Source of the DNA: JAKFVA01 sp046155225
GTDB taxonomy: Bacteria > Pseudomonadota > Gammaproteobacteria > Burkholderiales > Burkholderiaceae_C
Assembly: GCA_046155225.1 (NCBI GenBank)
Contig: JBJXED010000091.1
Span: 1 to 17,163 of the forward strand
Length of the DNA stretch: 17,163 nucleotides
Direction of reading: 5' to 3'
Shown: positions 1-6,467 of the stretch, piece after piece
Position numbering within the stretch: the first letter of the stretch is position 1
How the letters are laid out: every line of letters begins with the position of its first letter
The notes under the pieces: generated by a model
What the model was told of the DNA's origin: nothing
What the model saw: the letters and a program-made list of their open reading frames with translations, nothing else
The model's database searches: none
Made by a program: the position numbers and the translations under genes

Positions 1-999
1 ATCGCCGAAGTGGTGGCCAGCGCCACTGGCATCCCGGTAGCCAAGCTGATGCAAGGCGAGCGAGACAAATTGCTGGTGATGGAGGACAAATTGCACCAGC
101 GCGTGGTGGGGCAAGACGAGGCGATTGACGCCGTAGCCAATGCGATTCGCCGTTCGCGCTCGGGTCTTTCCGACCCGAACCGGCCCACTGGCAGCTTCCT
201 GTTTCTCGGCCCCACGGGCGTGGGCAAAACCGAGCTGTGCAAAGCGCTGGCGGGCTTTTTGTTCGACTCGGAAGACCACCTGATTCGCATCGACATGAGC
301 GAGTTCATGGAAAAGCATAGCGTCGCGCGCCTGATTGGCGCGCCGCCCGGCTATGTCGGCTATGAAGAAGGTGGCGGCCTGACCGAAGCGGTGCGGCGCA
401 AACCCTACAGCGTGGTGCTGCTGGATGAGGTGGAAAAAGCCCACCCTGACGTATTCAATGTGCTCTTGCAAGTGCTCGACGATGGCCGCCTGACCGACGG
501 CCAGGGCCGCACGGTGGACTTCAAAAACACCGTGATTGTGATGACCAGCAACATCGGCTCGCACCTGATCCAGGCAATGGTTGGCAAGCCTTATGACGAC
601 ATCAAAGACGCGGTGTGGGGCGAGCTGAAAACCCACTTCAGGCCAGAATTTTTGAACCGGATTGACGAGACCGTGGTGTTTCATGCGCTGGACGCCCAGC
701 ACATTGAGAAGATCGCTGGGATTCAGCTCGGCATCTTGCAAAAGCGGCTGGAAAAAATGGACTTGGCGCTGGATGTGTCGGCCACGGCTCTGGCGGAGCT
801 GGCCAAAGTTGGCTTTGACCCGGTATTTGGTGCGCGGCCGCTCAAGCGGGCGATTCAGCAGCGCATTGAGAACCCGCTGTCGCGGCTCATGCTGGAGGGC
901 AAATTCCCGCCCAAAAGCACGATTCGGGTCGATGTGGATCCCATCCACGCTCCCGGCGTGTTTACGTTTTCACCTGCTGCCTCGCCGGCACTGACCTAA
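1..999 (+). CDS. clpB: ATP-dependent disaggregase ClpB, C-terminal part (5' end outside window)
   Basis: The reading frame is open from base 1, so the gene begins upstream; 332 C-terminal residues are visible. They cover the second AAA+ ATPase module (NBD2): Walker A GPTGVGKT at window residues 70-77, the pore loop GYVGYEEGG, Walker B VVLLDEVEKAH, sensor 1 TSNIGS, the arginine-finger region FRPEFLNRID, and the sensor-2 motif GARPLKR in the C-terminal small domain. ClpB is a cytoplasmic hexameric chaperone that works with DnaK/DnaJ/GrpE to pull apart heat-denatured aggregates. I prefer ClpB over ClpA or ClpC because an IGF/L loop for ClpP docking is not evident, and the sequence after Walker A and the GxRPLKR...NPLSRLML tail are ClpB-like. 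The stop codon overlaps the next start (TAATG), implying cotranslation of the downstream small gene. Confidence 0.95.
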   Translation: MAEVVASATGIPVAKLMQGERDKLLVMEDKLHQRVVGQDEAIDAVANAIRRSRSGLSDPNRPTGSFLFLGPTGVGKTELCKALAGFLFDSEDHLIRIDMSEFMEKHSVARLIGAPPGYVGYEEGGGLTEAVRRKPYSVVLLDEVEKAHPDVFNVLLQVLDDGRLTDGQGRTVDFKNTVIVMTSNIGSHLIQAMVGKPYDDIKDAVWGELKTHFRPEFLNRIDETVVFHALDAQHIEKIAGIQLGILQKRLEKMDLALDVSATALAELAKVGFDPVFGARPLKRAIQQRIENPLSRLMLEGKFPPKSTIRVDVDPIHAPGVFTFSPAASPALT

Positions 1000-1286
1000 T
1001 GCACGCTGTTTTTCGCTTTTTCCTGCGCTTGGTTCTGCTGTTGTCGGGCTTGGTGTTTGCTGCCAGCTTGCTGCTGGCGGTCTTGGTGATGCTGGTGTTT
1101 TGGGCGATCAGGCGGCTCTGGGCGGGCATCACCGGCCAGCCGTTGGCCCCTTTCGTCATGAAAATCAACCCGCGTGCGGGTTTTGGCCAGGTCTTTGATG
1201 CCGCTGTCCCGCGCCGCACGCGGCCCGCGCCGGCAGCGCCCGAGGTGACCGATGTGGAAGTGAAAACCATCACCAAGCCCGATTGA
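999..1286 (+). CDS. small membrane protein coupled to clpB, unknown function
   Basis: This is a 95-residue protein whose ATG shares its A with the clpB stop codon (TAATG). That is a classic translational-coupling arrangement and the main support for the start. Residues about 7-45 are almost entirely hydrophobic (long runs of Leu, Val, Ala and Phe, with Arg at the flanks), which predicts one long or two short membrane segments. The remainder is a Pro/Arg/Ala-rich tail ending in an acidic-basic stretch, probably cytoplasmic. I do not recognise a named family and assign no function. Its position suggests co-expression with clpB, possibly under heat shock, but that is inference. No terminator was seen directly after it. 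Confidence 0.7.
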   Translation: MHAVFRFFLRLVLLLSGLVFAASLLLAVLVMLVFWAIRRLWAGITGQPLAPFVMKINPRAGFGQVFDAAVPRRTRPAPAAPEVTDVEVKTITKPD

Positions 1287-1320
1287 GCCTGGCTATGGCA
1301 TTATGAGGTTTTGGGGCGTA

Positions 1321-1383
1321 TTTTTGAATCAAATTGACCTATAGCCATTGCATCCATTGCCTGCATTGCTATATTTTATGTAG
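1321..1383 (+). repeat. 63-bp intergenic stem-loop element, copy A
   Basis: This copy aligns without gaps to 8400-8462 and 16778-16840. It has a T-rich head followed by CAAATTGACC, an arm TAGCC starting at 1342, a 21-nt variable middle, an arm GCTA starting at 1368 (exactly 26 bp later), and a T-rich tail ending GTAG. The TATAGC/GCTATA arms (1340-1345 and 1368-1373) can pair. It lies between the clpB-linked gene and the MFS gene. Confidence 0.75.
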
Positions 1384-1470
1384 CGTTTTGCGCGCTGCGG
1401 ATGAGTGCCCCACTGCGCTTGGCTGGCGTCATGCGAAGCGCAGCGGGTGCCAATCCCCTACCATCACGTC

Positions 1471-2730
1471 ATGAGCGCTGTTATTTCTGCCCCACCCGCA
1501 CCGTCGCCTGCTTCCTCGGCTGTGGTGACTTTGCAGCAAGACGCCAAAGTCATGGGGCTGGTCGGTTTAGCGCATGCCAGCTCGCACTTTGCGCACATGC
1601 TGCTGTCGCCGCTGTTCCCGCTGTTCATCATTGATTTTGGCCTTAGCTTTACCGAGCTGGGTTTGCTCACCTCGGTGTTTTTTCTGGTCTCGGGTGTAGG
1701 CCAGTCGCTGGCCGGCTTTGTGGTGGACCGAATTGGCGCGCGGCCGGTTCTGTTTGCGTCGTTTGGGCTGTTTGTGCTGGCGTGCATTGTGGCCGCCACG
1801 GCGCAGGGCTACAGCGGCTTGATGGCGGTTGCCGTTTTGGCGGGGCTGGGCAACGCCTCATTTCACCCGGTGGACTTCACCATCTTGAACCAGCGCGTAT
1901 CGGCACCACGGCTGGGCTATGCCTTCAGCGTGCACGGCATCACTGGCAATCTGGGTTGGGCGCTGGCGTCGGCATTTTTTGTCGGCATGGCGACATGGAC
2001 GCATTGGCGCACGGCGTATTGGGCCGCAGCGGCGCTGATGCTGGCGGTGCTGGCACTGCTCTTTGTGCACCGTGACCGTTTGAGCACCGAGGTGAACGCG
2101 CGCAAGCCGCTGGTGCCTGGTGAGGGCAAGGTGGCTGCGAAACCCGAGTCCGATCTGGCTTACCTCAAGCTGCCTGTAATTTGGTGGTGCTTCGGCTTTT
2201 TCATGCTCTCGACCATGACGCTGGCCGTGATTCAAACCTACAGCGCATCGATCCTGCAGGCCCTCTACGGCATCAGCTTGCAGCAGGCTGCGCTGACAGT
2301 CACGGCCTACATGGTCAGTGGCGCGGTGGGTATGCTGGTCGGCGGCTTTGTGGCGGCACGCATGGCAGCGGCCAGCGACCATGTCGTGGCGGTGTGCATG
2401 ACCGTTGGCGCGCTGTGCCTGATGCTTTGTGCCACGGGCTGGCTCGGCACCGCAGCGACTTTGATGGTGTTGGCCGCCACAGGCTTTGCCGTCGGCATTG
2501 GTGGCCCTTCACGCGACATGATGATTAAGAAAGCCACCCCCAAGGGTGCTACCGGGCGCGTCTACGGCACGGTGTATTCGGGGCTGGATGTCGGCTTTGC
2601 GCTGTCGCCGCTTTTGTTTGGGGCGCTCATGGACAAAGGCTACTTTGCTGCCACGCTGGGTGTGGCCGGGTTGGTGCTGCTGCTGGCAGTGGTAGCTGCG
2701 CTGGGGGTGGGGCGGCGCATCAAGGCATAA
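1471..2730 (+). CDS. MFS transporter, fosmidomycin-resistance (Fsr)-like
   Basis: This encodes about 419 residues and about 12 hydrophobic segments, the normal size of a major facilitator superfamily permease of the inner membrane. The first helix region, with AHASSHFAHMLLSPLFPLF followed by FGLSFTELGLL, resembles the Fsr subfamily, whose members export drugs such as fosmidomycin in exchange for protons. The loop 2-3 motif is present as GFVVDRIGARPVL, and the central hydrophilic loop lies near the middle of the protein. I chose the ATG at 1471, though no strong ribosome site precedes it; a GTG at 1405 would add 22 unconvincing residues. The gene converges on the SWIB-domain gene through a shared terminator. 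The real substrate cannot be read from sequence; the Fsr link is by subfamily resemblance. Confidence 0.85.
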   Translation: MSAVISAPPAPSPASSAVVTLQQDAKVMGLVGLAHASSHFAHMLLSPLFPLFIIDFGLSFTELGLLTSVFFLVSGVGQSLAGFVVDRIGARPVLFASFGLFVLACIVAATAQGYSGLMAVAVLAGLGNASFHPVDFTILNQRVSAPRLGYAFSVHGITGNLGWALASAFFVGMATWTHWRTAYWAAAALMLAVLALLFVHRDRLSTEVNARKPLVPGEGKVAAKPESDLAYLKLPVIWWCFGFFMLSTMTLAVIQTYSASILQALYGISLQQAALTVTAYMVSGAVGMLVGGFVAARMAAASDHVVAVCMTVGALCLMLCATGWLGTAATLMVLAATGFAVGIGGPSRDMMIKKATPKGATGRVYGTVYSGLDVGFALSPLLFGALMDKGYFAATLGVAGLVLLLAVVAALGVGRRIKA

Positions 2731-2731
2731 A

Positions 2732-2755
2732 AAAAGCCAGCTTGCGCTGGCTTTT
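2732..2755. terminator. bidirectional Rho-independent terminator
   Basis: A perfect 10-bp stem (AAAAGCCAGC at 2732-2741, GCTGGCTTTT at 2746-2755) closes on the loop TTGC. An A-run precedes it and a T-run lies within it, so it can end transcription in both directions between the convergent MFS and SWIB-domain genes. Confidence 0.9.
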
Positions 2756-2774
2756 CAGTTCGCTCGGGCTGCGC

Positions 2775-3209
2775 TTATTTGATGTGCTTGCCAATCAGGC
2801 TGGCAATTTCAAACATCGACACCTGGGCTTTGCCGAAAATCTCTCTCAGCTTGGCATCGGCGTTGACCATGCGCTTGTTGACCGCGTCCTGCAGCTTGTG
2901 CGCCTTGATGTAGACCCACAATTTACGAACCACTTCGGTGCGCGGCAGCGGCGTTGCGCCGACCACGGCAGCCAAGGCGGCGCTGGGTGTCAGCGCCTTC
3001 ATGAAGGCGGCGTTGACAGCCCGCGGTTTCTTGACAGCGGGGGCCTTTTTTGCGGCCACTTTCTTTGCAGGCGCAGCGGCTTTTTTGGCCGGTGCTTTCG
3101 CCGCTACGGTTTTAGCGGGCGCGGCTTTTTTTGCAGCCACGACTTTTTTTGCCGGTGCAGCCGTCTTGGCGGTTGCTTTTTTTGCCGGTGCTTTTTTTGC
3201 AGTTGCCAT
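2775..3209 (-). CDS. histone H1-like Lys/Ala-rich tail fused to a SWIB/MDM2 domain
   Basis: This 144-residue protein has two clear parts. Residues 1-65 are a low-complexity repeat built from AKK, PAKK and AAKK units, like the C-terminal tails of histone H1 and bacterial H1-like proteins, and should bind DNA or RNA by charge. Residues about 70-143 form a SWIB/MDM2 fold: LPRTEVVRKLWVYIK, then LQD, NADAKLREIFG, and the closing SMFEIASLIGKHI. SWIB domains occur in eukaryotic chromatin remodellers and in chlamydial and some proteobacterial proteins. A nucleoid-associated or topology-related role is the usual guess, not demonstrated here. The start is supported by AGAAGGA about 9 nt upstream of the ATG on the minus strand. 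It is monocistronic, with rraA divergent upstream. Confidence 0.88.
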   Translation of the reverse strand: MATAKKAPAKKATAKTAAPAKKVVAAKKAAPAKTVAAKAPAKKAAAPAKKVAAKKAPAVKKPRAVNAAFMKALTPSAALAAVVGATPLPRTEVVRKLWVYIKAHKLQDAVNKRMVNADAKLREIFGKAQVSMFEIASLIGKHIK

Positions 3210-3442
3210 GATTCAATTTCCTTCTTCAAGTTGAGAATTCACCAATGAGAAACAGGTTTTTCACCGGCTAAGCGGATGCTAGACGAGAAAGGCGTGCTTT
3301 CCTAGCGAGAAAACGCTTTTTTCATTGGGAGATGTTGTTTTTTATGGCGCTGCGGCGGGCGCTGCTGCTCACATAATTGCATTTGGACGGCCTGGCAGCA
3401 GATTTGGCGGTTTTTCAATTACTTTTTGGGCTGCGTTAAAAC
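3210..3442. promoter_or_regulatory. divergent intergenic region between the SWIB gene and the rraA gene
   Basis: These 233 bases must carry the promoters for two divergent genes. I see no convincing -35/-10 pair on either strand. A short imperfect hairpin (AGCG, CGCT plus a T-run, about 3304-3322) is the only local structure. No gene or recognisable RNA was found. Confidence 0.4.
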
Positions 3443-3985
3443 ATGAATACAAACACTATTTCTGCTGAGAATTTCAGCACCTGCGATCTTTGCGACACGC
3501 ATAAAAACGATCAGTCTGAGCACTTTGGTGTGCTGCCGCCAGTGTTTAAAGCCTACGGCGGCCACACCCGCTTTTGCGGCCCAGTCGTCACGCTCAAGTG
3601 CTTTGAAGACAACTCGCTGGTCAAGACCGCACTGGACGAGCCGGGCTGGGTCGATACGCCCCGGGGTCGTCAAGGCCGTGTTTTGGTGGTGGACGGTGGT
3701 GCTTCGCTGCGCCGTGCGCTGGTGGGCGGCAATCTGGGGGCGGCTGCGGTGCGAAATGGCTGGGCGGGGGTGGTGGTCGATGGCTGCGTGCGTGATGCAG
3801 CTGAGTTGGCGGTGTTGCCGCTGGGTCTACGGGCCTTGGGTTTGATGCCGCTGCCGACCGACAAGCGCAACCAGGGTGAGCGCGGCGTACCGGTTCAAAT
3901 TCAGGGGGTCTGGATCAGCCCTGACGATTGGCTCTATGCCGATGAAGACGGCATGGTGGTGAGCAAGCAGTGTTTGCATGGCTGA
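3443..3985 (+). CDS. RraA family protein, probable HMG/CHA aldolase (class II, metal-dependent)
   Basis: This 180-residue protein matches the RraA fold along its length: CDLCD near residues 14-18, the conserved VTLKCFEDN (49-57), GRVLVVDGG (78-86), and GGNLGAAAVRNGWAGVVVDG leading to VRDAAEL (116-122). The family includes E. coli RraA, an RNase E inhibitor, and 4-hydroxy-4-methyl-2-oxoglutarate/4-carboxy-4-hydroxy-2-oxoadipate aldolases. The aldolases carry the signature G-x20-R-D-x2-E/D, and it is intact here (G96, R117, D118, E121). As I recall, E. coli RraA has Gln in place of that Asp. Aldolase or oxaloacetate decarboxylase activity is therefore plausible, although automated annotation commonly says 'RNase E activity regulator RraA'. 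The ATG at 3443 has a poor ribosome site. The gene overlaps the next one by 8 bp. Confidence 0.88.
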   Translation: MNTNTISAENFSTCDLCDTHKNDQSEHFGVLPPVFKAYGGHTRFCGPVVTLKCFEDNSLVKTALDEPGWVDTPRGRQGRVLVVDGGASLRRALVGGNLGAAAVRNGWAGVVVDGCVRDAAELAVLPLGLRALGLMPLPTDKRNQGERGVPVQIQGVWISPDDWLYADEDGMVVSKQCLHG

Positions 3986-4412
3986 TCTGCATCGCGTCAC
4001 CCTGGGCGCGATGCCGCGCTGCGTTTTTGTGTACGGCACACTGCGCCGCGGCCAGGCGAATGACATCAACCAGCTGCAACCTGCGCCGCGCTTTGTCGGG
4101 CCTGCGGTGCTGGCGGGCACCTTGTTTGACTTGGGCGACTACCCTGGTTTGGTACTGCCAGGCAGTGTGAGTGACCTGCCAGTCGGCGAGGTGGTGGGCG
4201 AGGTTTACGCCATTGAGTCGGCACTGGAGCAGCGGCTGGATACGATTGAGGGTCTCTTGCCGCAGGACAGCGGCGAGTATGCAAAACGGGACTGTGATGT
4301 GCGTGTAGCAGGCAAGCTGCTGCGCTGCCTGGTGTATGAAATTAACCCGCGTCGCCTGACGGCGGCCCGGCTGATTAACGGCTGCGATTGGTCAGCAAGA
4401 ACCAGTAAATAG
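3978..4412 (+). CDS. gamma-glutamylcyclotransferase-like (AIG2/GGCT fold) protein
   Basis: This 144-residue cytoplasmic protein has the hallmark GGCT motif VYGTLRRG (residues 18-25), which forms the substrate-binding loop, then a second strand region with LAGTLFDLGDYPGL, and the GEVVGEVY segment containing Glu75, at the position of the catalytic acid/base of the family. Such enzymes release 5-oxoproline from gamma-glutamyl amines or peptides, or simply share the fold (BtrG-like); the physiological substrate is unknown. The ATG at 3978 overlaps the preceding stop by 8 bp, indicating a two-gene operon. An internal ATG at 4011 would still retain the YGTL motif, so the first 11 residues are less certain. 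Confidence 0.85.
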   Translation: MADLHRVTLGAMPRCVFVYGTLRRGQANDINQLQPAPRFVGPAVLAGTLFDLGDYPGLVLPGSVSDLPVGEVVGEVYAIESALEQRLDTIEGLLPQDSGEYAKRDCDVRVAGKLLRCLVYEINPRRLTAARLINGCDWSARTSK

Positions 4413-4429
4413 AGGTGTGCGGCGCAACA

Positions 4430-4628
4430 TTTTTTCTCAATATGAGAATTTAAATTTCGTATAGAGGAATTTTTTATCTAAATATTTGATTTTTATAGAG
4501 AAAATATATATCTTATATAAGACATAAGAGCTTTACAAGGTCTTATAGAAGACTTAAAGTCATGCGCTGCAAGCCGTAACAAGTCTTTTGCATTGTTTAA
4601 TCACATTTCAACCCAAACAGGAGTGCAT
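4430..4628 (+). promoter_or_regulatory. AT-rich control region of aceA with two palindromic operator-like sites
   Basis: This stretch is very AT-rich in contrast with its GC-rich surroundings. It contains TCTTATATAAGAC (4511-4523, with a perfect 12-bp palindrome inside) and TCTTATAGAAGAC (4541-4553). They are identical at 12 of 13 positions and start exactly 30 bp apart, about three helical turns. A candidate -35 TTTACA (4532-4537) and weak -10 TAAAGT (4555-4560), with a 17-bp gap, would place the second site inside the promoter and the first just upstream. ATAGAG also occurs at 4461 and 4495. I read the paired sites as operators for a dimeric regulator of carbon metabolism; the regulator is not identified. 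Confidence 0.6.
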
Positions 4629-5948
4629 ATGCCGCAAACCATTACTGAGCAATTGAGCCGCGAGCAACAAATCGCCGCGCTGGAAAAAGACTGGGCCACC
4701 AACCCGCGCTGGAAAGGTGTCCAGCGGGGCTACAGCGCCGCCGACGTGGTGCGCTTGCGCGGCTCTTTCCCCATTGAGCACACCTTGGCCCGCCGTGGTG
4801 CCGAGAAGCTGTGGAATTTGGTCAACACCGAGCCGTATGTCAACTGCCTCGGCGCGCTGACGGGCGGTCAAGCCATGCAACAGGTCAAGGCTGGCGTGAA
4901 GGCGATTTACTTGTCAGGCTGGCAAGTCGCCGCTGATAACAACAGCTACGCCTCGATGTACCCCGATCAATCGCTCTACCCCGTGGATTCGGTGCCAACC
5001 GTGGTCGAGCGCATCAACAACACCTTCCGCCGCGCCGACGAGATTCAGTGGTCCAAGGGGGTTGGCCCCGGCGACGCGGGCTACATCGACAACTTTGCAC
5101 CTATCGTGGCCGATGCAGAAGCGGGTTTTGGCGGTGTGCTCAACGCCTTTGAACTGATGAAAGCCATGATCAACGCAGGCGCCGCAGGTGTGCATTGGGA
5201 AGACCAGTTGGCTTCGGTCAAAAAATGCGGCCACATGGGCGGCAAGGTGCTGGTGCCAACCGTTGAAGCCTGCCAAAAACTGATAGCAGCACGCATGGCT
5301 GCAGACGTGTGCGGCGTGCCGACCTTGGTGATTGCCCGTACCGATGCCGAAGCCGCCGATTTGCTGACCAGCGACTACGACGAAAACGACAAGCCTTTCA
5401 TTGAAGGCACGCGCACCGCAGAAGGCTTCTACAAGACCCGCAAGGGCATTGACCAAGCCATCAGCCGCGCTATTGCCTACGCCCACTATGCCGATTTGGT
5501 GTGGTGCGAAACCGGCACGCCTGATTTGGAATTTGCCCGTAAATTTGCCGAAGCCGTGCACAAGGTGCATCCCGGAAAAATGCTGGCTTACAACTGCTCG
5601 CCATCATTTAACTGGAAGAAAAACTTGGACGATGCGACGATTGCCAAGTTCCAGAAAGAGCTGGGTGCCATGGGTTACAAGTACCAGTTCATCACGCTCG
5701 CCGGCATCCACTCCATGTGGTACAACATGTTCGATCTGGCACAGGATTACGTCAAACGCGGCATGACGGCGTATGTCGAAAAAGTGCAGGAACCCGAGTT
5801 TGCAGCACGTGATCGCGGCTATACCTTTGTCAGTCACCAGCAGGAGGTCGGCACGGGGTATTTTGATGACGTGACGACCGTGATCCAGGGCGGCAAATCA
5901 AGCGTTACCGCGCTTACGGGCTCCACAGAAGAAGAACAATTCCACTGA
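4629..5948 (+). CDS. aceA: isocitrate lyase
   Basis: Isocitrate lyase cleaves isocitrate to glyoxylate and succinate, the first step of the glyoxylate shunt, and allows growth on acetate or fatty acids. The 439-residue length fits the bacterial family (E. coli about 434). The signature KKCGHMGGK is at residues 198-206, with catalytic Cys200. The Mg-binding region is VADAEAGFGG (160-169), with SGWQVAADNN before it. The substrate-binding YNCSPSFNW and the later LAGIHSMWYNMF are also present. The ATG at 4629 is preceded by AGGAG with 5-nt spacing and is preferred over the in-frame ATG at 4593. The gene stands alone; no malate synthase is in the window. The paired palindromes upstream suggest tight regulation, and a strong terminator follows. 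Confidence 0.97.
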   Translation: MPQTITEQLSREQQIAALEKDWATNPRWKGVQRGYSAADVVRLRGSFPIEHTLARRGAEKLWNLVNTEPYVNCLGALTGGQAMQQVKAGVKAIYLSGWQVAADNNSYASMYPDQSLYPVDSVPTVVERINNTFRRADEIQWSKGVGPGDAGYIDNFAPIVADAEAGFGGVLNAFELMKAMINAGAAGVHWEDQLASVKKCGHMGGKVLVPTVEACQKLIAARMAADVCGVPTLVIARTDAEAADLLTSDYDENDKPFIEGTRTAEGFYKTRKGIDQAISRAIAYAHYADLVWCETGTPDLEFARKFAEAVHKVHPGKMLAYNCSPSFNWKKNLDDATIAKFQKELGAMGYKYQFITLAGIHSMWYNMFDLAQDYVKRGMTAYVEKVQEPEFAARDRGYTFVSHQQEVGTGYFDDVTTVIQGGKSSVTALTGSTEEEQFH

Positions 5949-5993
5949 CTTTAGGCTGTACCAGTTCGTATCACTGCGCGCTGCGGCAAGAGG

Positions 5994-6040
5994 CCCCACT
6001 GGCACACCTTGATGGACGTGCCAGTGGGGTTTGTCTTTGT
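5994..6040 (+). terminator. Rho-independent terminator of aceA
   Basis: A perfect 12-bp stem (CCCCACTGGCAC at 5994-6005, GTGCCAGTGGGG at 6018-6029) with a 12-nt loop is followed by a T-rich tract. It starts about 45 bp after the aceA stop. Confidence 0.92.
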
Positions 6041-6108
6041 GTGTTTTGCTTTTTCGGGTTTTCCATCGTATAAATGAAACTGTCATTTCAAAAACAGGAG
6101 CTAGTCAG

Positions 6109-6300
6109 ATGGCTGCCAATGAAAAAACCGGTGTGTTTGATGCCTCGCAGCTTAACCAGATGCGCTGCCCCGATTGCAATGGCACGGGCGAGTTGCGTTT
6201 TGACAGCGAGAACATCAATGAGGATTTTGAAGTGGAAAAGCAGACGGTGATTTCGCCGTGTGCTCGCTGCAATGCCAGCGGTTATGTGCCTGCCAGCTAA
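6109..6300 (+). CDS. 63-residue zinc-knuckle protein resembling half of a DnaJ cysteine-rich domain
   Basis: The ATG at 6109 has AGGAG 8 nt upstream, a good ribosome site, and this decides the start over a longer open frame from 6031. The protein holds two knuckles, CPDCNGTGEL (residues 20-29) and CARCNASGYV, each a CxxCxxxG unit as in the DnaJ zinc-binding region, separated by an acidic linker of about 25 residues. Four cysteines could bind one zinc ion. There is no J domain or substrate-binding domain, so calling it DnaJ would be wrong. The function is unknown; a small metal-binding or RNA/protein-binding role is possible. It sits alone between the aceA terminator and a hairpin upstream of thrS. 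Confidence 0.8.
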   Translation: MAANEKTGVFDASQLNQMRCPDCNGTGELRFDSENINEDFEVEKQTVISPCARCNASGYVPAS

Positions 6301-6415
6301 AATAGCTGCATATCGTCCAATACAGCGGGATGCATTATGGCCACCACAGCGCGAACTACTCAGCAATTTATCACCTGCCACTAGGCATCCAGATCCCGCT
6401 TGCCCACTCTGATTG

Positions 6416-6440
6416 AAAGCGCGGCATCCCGCGCTTTTTT
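6416..6440 (+). terminator. terminator-like hairpin upstream of thrS
   Basis: A 9-bp perfect stem (AAAGCGCGG at 6416-6424, CCGCGCTTT at 6429-6437) closes on a CATC loop and is followed by more T residues. It could end transcription of the zinc-knuckle gene, or act as an attenuator, because it ends only about 30 bp before the thrS start. Confidence 0.75.
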
Positions 6441-6467
6441 ATTGCCCCTCCCCATCTGCCAGCCGCC

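Noticed and set aside
2938..3248. Plus-strand open frames across the SWIB-domain gene with Phe/Ala/Cys-rich products
   Set aside because: They are complements of the Lys/Ala repeat tail. The minus-strand frame has a clear SWIB domain and a ribosome site.
6301..6350. Fifth copy of the 63-bp element, suggested by TAGC at 6303
   Set aside because: There is no GCTA arm 26 bp downstream, and no T-rich head or tail.
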